Source: Rugalucina vietnamica
Lineage: Eukaryota > Mollusca > Bivalvia > Lucinida > Lucinidae
Direction of reading: 5' to 3'
DNA: 64,000 nucleotides
Assembly (NCBI GenBank): GCA_964017185.1
Contig: OZ024874.1
Span: forward strand, 54,663,356-54,727,355
Shown: positions 55,776-64,000 of the stretch, piece by piece
Position numbering within the stretch: the first letter of the stretch is position 1
Layout of the letters: every line of letters starts with the position of its first letter
Made by a program: the position numbers and the translations under genes
Notes under the pieces: generated by a model
Databases searched by the model: none
What the model was told of the DNA's origin: nothing
The model's input: the letters and a program-made list of their open reading frames with translations, nothing else

Positions 55776-57105
55776 ACGTTGATGTCTACAAGCGAATGTT
55801 GTCGAGTATCCCCATTGAAGTTGAAGTTGAAGTCCTTAGAATTCATAATTAAAAAGAATGTACAAATTATATATCAAAGGCAGTCATTTTAAAAGAAGCC
55901 TTTCCGAATCAAGAAAGGTTAGAACTCTTTAATGTAAATGACTGTGTAACAGGACGTATATACATCTCTGGATTCTACACTGGACTTGATGGAAAACAAT
56001 GAGACAAGAACTCGGTGAAATGGTTTACTGCATAGCTCTACATCTAACCAAGCATTATTCTATCTATAAAAGATATCAACAATATATATCTTTTAATCAA
56101 TAAATATAAGTTATTGACAATGTAAAAATGTCAACAAGATGTTCTAATGGCGTTTGCGATGGAACAATGTCATTTCAGGCCAAAACAGGTCACTTCGGCC
56201 GGAACACGTATGGACACCTGAGTATCAAAATACCAAAATACCAACCAGCAAACAACCATAAACATTAATGCCAAGACTAAGAACTTCATAACTGTCACAA
56301 CTGTATAAAAACATGTCATTGCACATGTTTGGCGCTCGTTGCATTTTCAGTTTCAATGTGTGTCTATTGTTATAAGCCAGAAGCGTTTTTCAGTCAGTGC
56401 TCATTTGTCTCTTTGTCTCCATGAGATATTTCGTTGTAAACAAGCAGTCCGTCTATTCCTTTAGGGTGCCCATATTCCCGTCAGACATTATGTACTGAAA
56501 AGAAAAAGAAAAAAAATAAACAGGTACTAAGAACCGAATCTTAAGTTTTTTTCAAAGGTACATGTAGGTGTGAGTACCCACAGATACTGCAAAAAGTGTT
56601 GAGCAAAAATTGTCCCGGACTTAGGTGTTCTGCGTGCCGGTCGTTGATACCGGGTTTTAGTCTCGCTTTGACCCGCTTTTTGCTATATCGCAGACATTTC
56701 CATCAAATAAGATAATATTAAAATGAGAGAAAAACACTTTTTTCTCATATTTTCGCGCTTTTCTACCTATTTTGCATTTTTCGTGATTAAACGACCCAAA
56801 TGTTTGAATGTTGGTTTTCCCTTTCGTGTCGCCAAATTCTATTAGCCCTTCATTCGGTTGCCTTTTGACATGAAAACCGAAAGTAAACACCACAGATTAC
56901 ACAATACCTTTTTACAGTTTTTGCCCTGTTTCTGTTATGTATGCCAGCTTTTTGGCTTTCACTAAACTCAGAATTCTGGGTTTTGTATGCTGAAAGGTGA
57001 ATAGAGAATCCATAATAAGTTTGCAGTCCGGTTTGTTTAAATGATCATGCATTTTTCAGTGTTTTTGCATTTTTTTGCAAGCCCATCATTTTTTCATTTC
57101 AGGCC

Positions 57106-57129
57106 AAAAAAAAAAAAAAAAAAAAAAAA
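57106..57129 (+). repeat. Poly-A run
   Basis: Twenty-four consecutive A residues. Confidence 0.9.
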
Positions 57130-57570
57130 GTATGTTTCTGGTAACACGACCAACCTTCTAAAAGATTTTATTTGGTTCTCTTTGGAAAAAAAAGTAGTTA
57201 AAATTCCAATCTCCCACAATCCTCTTTCTCATCTTATTTGCTAGCTGCTTTCGGTATTTATTCAAAACTTGTTGTCCAGTCATTTTGATTGGGCAGTCTG
57301 ATTATTTCTCTTATTTGCCGGTTATGAAGCCCCAGATTGAGCCGCACAATAATTACGTGAAATATGTTTCTTTTTAGAAAATAACAATCTTTAAAAATGG
57401 TTGCAAAATATTGTTTGGGTATGAAATAGGCAAAGATGGCGAGCTGCCCTGGCGAGCTGAAATAATTGGTGAGCAATATTTTTTGAATTTTGTTTCATCT
57501 TTAGTCAATGATGACTGAAAAGTAGCAAATGTAACATAGAAAAGTATTAATTGTCTAAAATTGTAAAAAG

Positions 57571-57955
57571 GTACAATTAGGCAATGATCAGGGAAAGGCG
57601 CAATCATAAAGAATTTCCCTCTCCAAAAATTGAGATGGGGAAAAAACTTAATTGACAATTAGGCACCCACACCAAGAAAACATATACAAATGTAATTAGC
57701 CTAGTGAGTAGCTTTTTCCCAGTAGGTGGCCACTCATTTACCTGAACCTATCTAAATATATGCAAACGTACATAGGTTCAAAAATTTGACACCAAAACAT
57801 AAAACAAATAGAACCACAACAGAAGTATCGCCTCGGAACGATCAGTCATTTAAAATCACTGGGGGCTTATACCCGGTTTTACAGGCGCCTAACCTCACCC
57901 TCATCTTCCACAGTGGTTCGCATCATTTAGTTAGTTGTTTAGTCCTTGTGGTGAA
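57571..57955 (+). repeat. R600 repeat, copy 4, diverged and truncated
   Basis: From GGTACAATTAGGCAATGATC through AGAAGTATCGCCTCGGAACG to GTCCTTGTGGTGAATG; the last third of R600 is missing. Confidence 0.75.
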
Positions 57956-58007
57956 TGAATTTAGTTAAAGTTTGCTTTTATTGACATGTGTTATCAGGTG
58001 TCTTTTT

Positions 58008-58475
58008 CGGCCTGAGGAAGAAAGAAGAAATTAAGTCTTTTGCAGACGAAAAGGACATGAAGAAATTTTGTGATGCAATGAAAACCATTTATGGCCCAAA
58101 GAGTCTGGAGCCACCACATTGCTCAGTGCAGAGAGAAGCACTCTTCTCAAAATAAAGACGCTATCTTGGAAAGATGGGCAGAACATTTCAACAGTGTGCT
58201 AAATTGTCCATCAAGCATCAATGAGGATACAATCGACAGACTTTCACAGATAGAGTGCAATGTTCTGTTAGATGAATTTCCAGCCGTCATGGAAACAAGA
58301 AAAACAGTTCAGTAACTGTCATTTGGCAAAGTTCAATTGTGTGCTAAATCAACCACAAGCATCAATGAGGATGCAATCGACAGACTTCCACAGTGGATAG
58401 AGTGCAATGTTCTGTTAGATGAATTTCCAACCGTCATGGAAACAAAAACAGTTCAACAACTGTCATCTGGCTAAG
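58008..58475 (+). pseudogene. LINE reverse-transcriptase fragment with an internal tandem duplication
   Basis: Translates in shifting frames to KDMKKFCDAMKTIYGPKS, then DAILERWAEHFNSVLNCPSS and IECNVLLDEFPAVMETRK, the linker region upstream of the RT domain in non-LTR retrotransposons. The part from GTGCTAAAT to the second TGGAAACAA is present twice (about 58196-58335 and 58336-58475) with differences. It is broken by frameshifts and has no RT core. Confidence 0.75.
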
Positions 58476-59008
58476 CTTGGTTTAGCTTTGAGATAAAAAA
58501 TCTAATTTACTTTGTAAAGAAAAGTAAAAAAAAATAGATCAAGTAGGCCTTTAGAAGTTAAGTTGTGAAAAAAAAGATATAAATTTGAACTTATGGTAAT
58601 TTTTCCTCATTTTTGCGTGGATTTCAATAAAGGAGCTTTAATTTGCCTAATTAGCCTTATTAAACCTTTATTTATATGAGTTAATAACAGTAAAACTGAT
58701 ATCCTTTAAGAACATTGAGCATATTAAGCATGTTAAGTGAGCATATTGAGCTCTATTGAGTCTGCTTGGGAGCCTGTAAATTTTTAAGAATCTTGGCACT
58801 GTGTCATATTGAAATGATATCACTACCTTAGCCTTATGTGTCATGAAAAAAATATGTTCGGTTACAACTATCTATCTATAGGTATATACTGCATCACCCA
58901 TATTTTTGAGGTATACAAGGGAGAGCATTAAGGTAAAAAACATGTTACAAGTTTCAGTTTTTGTAAAGATCATTAATAATTTTGACCTTTGGTGGTTTAT
59001 ATCTTCAG
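58476..59008. other. Upstream flank of SHPRH
   Basis: Probably a 5' untranslated intron or promoter region. TTTATATCTTCAG just before 59009 looks like a 3' splice site feeding the exon with the start codon. Confidence 0.45.
58808..58836 (-). repeat. 29-bp segment identical to 47758-47786 (inverted)
   Basis: The reverse complement starts TAAGGCTAAGGTAGTGATAT and continues CATTTCAAT, identical to a segment inside a MITE-B core 11 kb away. Confidence 0.9.
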
Positions 59009-59027
59009 AATTTAGCCAGACAGCATA

Positions 59028-59227
59028 ATGGGGAAGAGAAAGCAGACTGTGCCACAAAAGGCAACAGAAGAAAAGAGGCAATGTTTGACCTGGAATATGT
59101 TAGAGAACCAGCCTAGTTCTTCGACTGGTTCACAGATATTTGAGCCAGGATTGACCTTGATTGGTGATGATGATCCTAGACTGGTACAAGAGATTGCTGA
59201 TGCAGAGTGTTTGCTTGGACAGACAAG
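59028..59227 (+). CDS. SHPRH: SHPRH exon 1 with start codon
   Basis: ATG at 59028 (MGKRKQTVPQKATEEKRQCL). The donor ACAAG|GTTGTA is weak but fits the phase. It ends LLGQTR, the last codon being split with exon 2. Confidence 0.82.
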
Positions 59228-61426
59228 GTTGTAATAGTCAGGATTTATAGTTAACACCATCCCTGTATACCCTCGATGCAATCAAATTTCTGTGCAAATA
59301 ATGATGCAGCATCACTGACATGTGACAAATATTGCAGTGCCGTGTTTTGAAGCCAGATGGAGTGGACAACAAGCTACAACAAGTCATATCAATCTGCACT
59401 GAAAGAAATTTGGTTGAATCATGGGTATCCAGGGTTGTTTAAGGGATGAATGTTGCCTATATTCAAGCAAAAACAAACTAGCAAAATGTTTTTACTCTAA
59501 TTTGACCATTCACTGGGTAAAATTGAATGAGAAATACAAAACCATATCTCTTTCTGGCATTACTGGTACATCTTGGATGAAAATGACCATATCAAAGCTA
59601 CTCTTTGGCGATTAAAATGAGAAGTACATTCAATGATGTCAAGAATATTAAAAAGTGCATTGCTTTATAATGTACTCATTACAAAAACATGCCCATGTAA
59701 TAAACAGAGATTTTTTAAGCTTTAAAACTTGAAAATTTTCAGCTGAAAATTTTTGATATTTTTCTTATTTTTGCTCCAAACATAGATTGTGGGTACACGT
59801 TAGAACCGCCTATCTATGTTTTAGAGCAAAAATAAGAAAAATAGGTATACCCTTGCTTACCCCAGTTTTGTTATATAAAAGTGGGGTAGAAGGGGGTATA
59901 CATTGCACGGATATGTTTTCCTGATGCTGAAATCATTGAATCATGTGATGTCAGTTAGTATGCAAGCTTTAACACTCTTAATTTTAACATTTTAGATTTG
60001 GATAAAAAGAAAAGTTAGCAAGTCCTCAGGGATATTTATGTCATGGTAATTATCATTGTAGGAAGAAAGAGACAGCGATTGCTGCAACAAAGAGAAGCCA
60101 AAAAGAGACATTCTATGCCAATGATGAAATCGCTGAGATTTTCAACCTGCTCTTAGAAAATTGTCTTTTCTATGTGAGCGTTCTGAGGAAACCGAAACTC
60201 AAACCTGGCGAATGGTCATGTGACTTTGGAGAATTCCAGATAGCGTTTCAACCAGGACTGAATGTCATTCCCTTGCCGGACAGTTTACCTGATATCGGAG
60301 AATGCTGGTTGTATGTAGGTATACAGTCGGACAAAAGTTTGCTATACTTTGAAATACCAGAAGAAGAGCAAAATTCTGGAGCAGCACAAAGTTCCAAGAA
60401 AAAGAAACGGCAGGAAAAGAAGAGAATTCTATTCTGGAATGTGGATATTCCACTGTCTATAGAATGTATGGAAGCCCTGAAGTGCAATGTGTTCCAGATA
60501 ATAATTGATTCTTATGATTTTAAGACACTGACAGTAGACCTGAAGGTCATTGCTACGGAGGCGGCTCTGTCAACATTGTCATTTGCCAGTGAACCTACGA
60601 GGCCTAAGAAACAGAATCAGGCCATTACCACACTGGTGGAGCAATTTTATAATATACAGTATCCTTGTAAGTATTTGAGCCGCCTCTTGGGAAAACCAAC
60701 AATGTGGTTTTTGAACCGGTCCCACACAAACCGGTCTGTACAGCCACAGAAAACAGCTAGAAGCTTGAAATTTTGGATTTAAGAAGAGGGATTGTACATT
60801 CCTAGTAGCGAAAACAAAGGCGCTGATCAGCTTCGCGGTTACCGCAGATTCTGATGCATATCCATAATATTCTGTATCAATTCGGCAATCAATAAGTCGT
60901 ATTTCATGGGGAAAATATAAAAAAGCTAAACCTGCGATTAAATACCTTCTATTCCACACCATTTTATATTCTGTTTTTCCCTTAATATTCATAATTATGG
61001 TTCCAACATGACTTTTGCTGTTGGCATTATCTTCATATTATTATAGTCTGATTTTGCATTCTCAGAAAAAATATCCATACTGATCTCAAAGGACTGAACT
61101 GAGAATATATAATTTACACTATAGTAGATGTTATACAGTTGCCACATGGGCCATGGCCCAACACCATATTTTGTGTACAGTGCATAACTGATAGGTTATT
61201 ATTTTTTCCACAGCATATGAAGACCTCAAGTTCAACAAAAAGCATGACATTGACGAGTTATACAGAGAGATAAAGCAGAGACATGACAGTGAGAACAGAG
61301 TTATCCTACCTAACGTACAGCATCCATCATTTAAACCACAGTTACGGGTATACCAGCAGCAGGCCATCACCTGGATGGTACAGAAAGAGAGCCAAGCACA
61401 GTCTGATCAGGGTCAAGTGAAATCTG
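59028..61426 (+). CDS. SHPRH: SHPRH-like E3 ubiquitin ligase/helicase, 5' end of gene
   Basis: SHPRH is a nuclear SNF2-family ATPase with linker-histone H1/H5, PHD and RING domains; it promotes PCNA polyubiquitination in post-replication repair. Coding exons seen are 59028-59227, 60062-60666 and 61214-61426, with phases 2, then 1, then 1 that join correctly. Matching features are the N-terminal KATEEKRQCLTWNML, the DIDELYREIKQRH segment and QLRVYQQQAITWMVQKE, the Q-motif-like start of the helicase domain. The ATPase motifs, PHD and RING lie beyond the window or in exons not reached. A second, partial copy of exon 3 follows at 61649. The assignment is from recognition of conserved segments. 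Confidence 0.85.
59678..59925 (+). repeat. MITE-A copy in SHPRH intron 1, one palindrome arm shortened
   Basis: ATTACAAAAACATGCCC ... TTTTCCTGAT. The central palindrome lacks most of its right arm: GTTAGAACCGCCTATCTATG joins the two sides. Confidence 0.82.
60062..60666 (+). CDS. SHPRH: SHPRH exon 2 (605 bp)
   Basis: The acceptor is TCATTGTAG and the donor CCTT|GTAAGT. It encodes KETAIAATKRSQKETFYAND, LKPGEWSCDFGEFQIAF, a lysine-rich SSKKKKRQEKKRI and a sheet-like region up to VEQFYNIQYP. This N-terminal part precedes the split helicase domain and is poorly conserved in the family. Confidence 0.82.
60676..60846 (+). repeat. MITE-B copy, right-truncated, at the SHPRH exon 2 donor
   Basis: TGAGCCGCCTCTTGGGAAAA starts nine bases after the exon end, directly behind GTAAGTATT. 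It runs to the middle of the palindrome (CGCGGTTACCGC) and stops. Confidence 0.83.
60847..61213 (+). other. SHPRH: SHPRH intron 2 remainder
   Basis: Non-coding, AT-rich. It ends with the acceptor TTATTTTTTCCACAG. Confidence 0.7.
61214..61426 (+). CDS. SHPRH: SHPRH exon 3 (213 bp)
   Basis: The acceptor is TTTTTTCCACAG and the donor TCTG|GTATGT. It encodes YEDLKFNKKHDIDELYREIK, then VQHPSFKPQLRVYQQQAITW and MVQKESQAQSDQGQVKS. The QHP...L-R-Y-Q...W-M-x-x-E pattern is the entry to the SNF2 helicase core. Confidence 0.85.
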
Positions 61427-61451
61427 GTATGTGTAATAGTACATTATTAAT

Positions 61452-61648
61452 TGAGCCATGACATGGGAAAATGGGGCTTCAGGGTCCGACACAAATCGGC
61501 CTTTACAGTCTCAGAAGCAGGCTAGAGACTTGAAATTTTGGATACAAGTAGAAGAGGGATTGTACTGTCTGTGTAGCTAAATCAAAGGCGCTGATCAGCT
61601 GTGCAGTTACTGCACAGCTGTTCTGCGTCTTTGTTTTCGCATAGGCAA
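61452..61648 (+). repeat. MITE-B copy, right end lost at an exon duplication junction
   Basis: TGAGCCATGACATGGGAAAA ... TTTGTTTTCGCATAGGCAA, then directly the duplicated exon sequence. The last 25 or so bases of the element are missing. Confidence 0.85.
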
Positions 61649-61777
61649 GTTATCCTTCCTAACATACAGCATCCATTATTTAAACCACAGTTACGGGTAT
61701 ACCAGCAGCAGGCCATCACCTGGATGGTACAGAAAGAGAGACAAGCACAGTCTGATCAGGGTCAAGTGAAATCTGGC
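61649..61777 (+). pseudogene. SHPRH: Partial second copy of SHPRH exon 3
   Basis: GTTATCCTTCCTAACATACA to TCAAGTGAAATCTG repeats the last 129 bp of exon 3 with six substitutions, four of them changing a residue or splice context: V to I, S to L and S to R in the protein, and GT to GC at the donor. The leading part of the exon and its acceptor are absent; the sequence before it is MITE-B. The donor reads TCTG|GCAAGT, a plausible GC donor. Its residues (QHPLF, QKER) look closer to the family pattern than those of the upstream copy. It may be a decaying duplicate, an alternative exon or an assembly artefact. Confidence 0.7.
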
Positions 61778-61799
61778 AAGTATGGGTACTCTATCTTAA

Positions 61800-62205
61800 A
61801 TGACTTGAAGGTAAAACTTTGTTGCCACCTGGCCAGAGTTTTATTACCTGGGGTTAGTTAAGAGTATTGCATTAATTCAGAAATATCAGTTATGTGTAAT
61901 TATCACCAGAGAAATTGCAATAAATGTTATGGGTTTCTGAATTCTCCCCATAGTTGGAGTTTTAACTCCCAATTTTTTATCCTTTGTGGAAAGCCACAAT
62001 AATGAAATATGGAAAGATTCCAATATTTTTAGAGTGAACTTGTTTTTACCCCAATATTCAACACCCCCCCCTCCCCCCCAAGAGTCAAATAAAAACTCAC
62101 TGGCTGATGTCAGTATGCCACTTTTACCAAACCAGTGTGCACAGGTTACGGTATAAATATGACAGGTAAATGGTCCCTGGTCCAAGATATTTGATATGCT
62201 TCTCT
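61800..62205. other. Intronic or spacer sequence
   Basis: No exon recognised. It includes a C-rich run near 62068. Confidence 0.45.
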
Positions 62206-64000
62206 CATCATCATCATCATATCCGTTTTATAGTCCGTTGTCCTCTACTGAGGGTTGGACTTGTTTGACAAGTCTCCTTCTTAGACGACCTCTCCACTCT
62301 GAGCGATTCTGAGGATCAGCAGTATCCATTCCTAGCTTTTTTAGCTCAACTGAGCCGAAGGCTCACAGGTGAGCTTATAGTATACCCATGCTCCGGCGTC
62401 CATCCGTCTCCGTCCATCCGTCCGTCGTCCGTCGTCCACAATTTCAAAGATCTTCTCCTCTGAAACCACTTGGCCAATCGAAGCCAAACTTCATGTGGAG
62501 CATCCTTAGGAAGGGGGAACGAAAGTTTATATAAATGGTCTAGGTCACATGACCAAGATGGCCGCCATGGCTATAAATAGCAAAAACCTTTAAAAATCTT
62601 CTTCTCCAGAACCAGTGGGCCGATTTCCACGAAACTTGGTATGTAGCATCGGGGACGTGGGCCCATCATAGTTTATATAAATCATGACCCTAGGATGACC
62701 TTGACCTATTTTATGCTAAGGTCAACTTAGGTCGCTAATGCATTTGAATGGGAAAAAATGGTAAATTGCTATTTAATGGGTAAAACTTACTGGGAATAGG
62801 CAAATGGACAGACGATAAATGTTAATGGAAAATTTTAGCCCCTGGGGGGTTGTCTGCCCCTGCCCCGGGGCTATATACATGTAAATTTCAATAATAATGA
62901 AACATCTTCTCCCCTGAAGCCGCATGGCCAATCAAAGCCAAACTTCATATGGAGCATCCTTGGGAAGGGGGAAAGAAAGTTTATATAAATGGTCAAGGTC
63001 ACATGACCAAGATGGCCACCATGGCTATAAATAGAAAAAACCTTTAAAAATCTTCTTCTCCAGAACCAGAAGGTCAATGATTTTGAAACTTGCTGTGAAG
63101 CATCAGTGACTGGAGCTCTACATAGTTTATATAAATCATGACCCTGGGATGACCTTGACCTATTTTACGGCAAGGTCAACATAGGTTGTTCATGCATTTG
63201 AATGGGGAAAAGTGTTAAAATGTCATTTGAAGGGCAAAACTTGCAGGAAATGGGTAAATGGACTTAAGATTGATGATTCTGAAAAAATTTGGACCCCAGG
63301 GGTATGTCAGCCCCCACCCCTGGACAATATACATGTATATTACAGGGATATTCAAAGATCTTCTTCTCTGAAACTGCTTGGCCAATCAAAGCCAAACTTT
63401 ATGAGGAGCATTATTAGGAAGTGGGAATGAAAGTGTTTATAAATGGTCATGGTCACATGACCAAGATGGCTGCCATGGCTATAAATAGCAAAAACTTTTA
63501 AAAATCTTTTCCTCCAGAACCAGAAAGCCTATGATTTTGAAACTTGCCATGAAGCATCAGGCAATGGAGCTCTACAATGTTTATATAAATCGTGACCCTT
63601 TGATGACCATGACCTATTTTACGGCAAGGTCAACTTAGGTCGCCCATGCATTTGAATGGGGAAAATTGTTAAAATGTCATTTGAAGGGCAAAACTTGCAG
63701 TAAATTGGCAAATGGACTGCAGTTTTATGTTTTCAAAAAGAAAATGACTCCAGGGGTTGCTCTGACCAAGCCCTGGGGTTATATACATGGATATTACCAT
63801 TCTAGTCAAACAAGTTTATTGGTATATATCTCGGGTTTCAGGTGAGCGTTTACAGGACCATTGGTCCTCTGGTTTCTGTCGTCTAACAACACTTCATCCC
63901 ATGATTTCCTTGGCTTGCCAGATCTTTTCTGTGCAACTATGCTTACCTTGCGTACTTGAGCAATCCAGCCTTTGCTGCGCTCTACGTGTCCATACCATCT
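62206..64000 (-). pseudogene. LINE ORF2 C-terminal end, split by Helentron-like element D
   Basis: On the minus strand, 64000-63876 encodes RWYGHVERSKGWIAQVRK and RSGKPRKSWDEVLLDDR. After the 1.5-kb insertion, 62340-62220 continues KLGMDTADPQNRSEWRGRLR and RRLVKQVQPSVE, then a stop and a GAT-repeat tail. This is the C-terminal end of a non-LTR retrotransposon reverse transcriptase protein. It continues past the window edge. Confidence 0.8.
62341..63875 (-). mobile_element. Helentron-like element D, minus orientation, inserted in a LINE
   Basis: The 3' hairpin end is at the left (TTAGCTCAACTGAGCCGAAG, GGCTCACAGGTGAGC) and the 5' end at the right (AGGACCATTGGTCCTCTGG). Three core units of about 480 bp carry AAAGATCTTCTTCTCTGAAA and CATGACCAAGATGG. 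The insertion splits a LINE reading frame cleanly, fixing both boundaries to within a few bases. Confidence 0.75.

Larger units (their letters stand above)
54343..57570. other. Non-coding stretch with simple repeats
   Basis: No supported gene. Short frames at 54402-54611, 55128-55340 and 55410-55631 lack domains and splice support. A tandem repeat and a poly-A run are listed separately. Confidence 0.45.

Overview
This is a window of animal nuclear DNA. It is AT-rich, its genes are split by GT-AG introns, and it is crowded with transposable elements. Three conserved animal genes are recognisable. The repeats (tRNA-derived SINEs, a Penelope-like reverse transcriptase, and Helentron-like elements carrying tandem cores and a TGAGCC/GGCTCA-rich end) are of kinds I associate with molluscs, so a bivalve is my best guess. 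That assignment is an inference and has not been tested.

Host genes. (1) A beta-1,4-galactosyltransferase on the minus strand (10273-18231) has six exons with every splice phase consistent. Its protein is about 566 residues, with an unusual low-complexity C-terminal tail of about 220 residues. (2) Akirin, a small nuclear protein, is on the minus strand (45626-52068). Three exons were found; only the last few residues are missing. (3) The first exons of SHPRH, a SNF2-family helicase and RING ubiquitin ligase, are on the plus strand (59028 onward). They include a partly duplicated third exon. An isolated exon-like reading frame (23084-23288, plus) could not be assigned. The three host genes are unrelated in function and do not form a pathway.

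Mobile DNA. 2031-4111 holds a decayed Penelope-like reverse transcriptase, cut short by a MITE. 23544-30588 is a nearly complete Ty3/gypsy element with 201-bp LTRs, a 4-bp target duplication, a proline-tRNA-type primer site and a MYND zinc finger upstream of its protease. It is broken by frameshifts, two in-frame stops and a 595-bp insertion. Two palindromic MITE families (called MITE-A, 8 copies, and MITE-B, 15 copies) are scattered through introns and spacers. Five elements begin CAG and end CTG with exact 5- or 6-bp target duplications. The largest two are 5.4 kb (30849-36272, splitting a MITE-A) and 3.0 kb (48723-51732, inside akirin intron 1, with about 112-bp palindromic terminal repeats). 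Four Helentron-like elements with tandem cores lie at 11344-13516, 42703-45391, 53030-53750 and 62341-63875. SINEs with a shared GGGACGTTAAAC-type 3' region and three LINE fragments fill much of the rest.

Several insertions are nested, so the order of events can be read: transposon inside MITE, hAT-like and Tigger-like elements inside a Helentron-like element, and a Helentron-like element inside a LINE. The remaining intervals (1-1219, 4303-9958, 18232-20850, 40541-42702, 54343-57570 and others) show no gene I can support.
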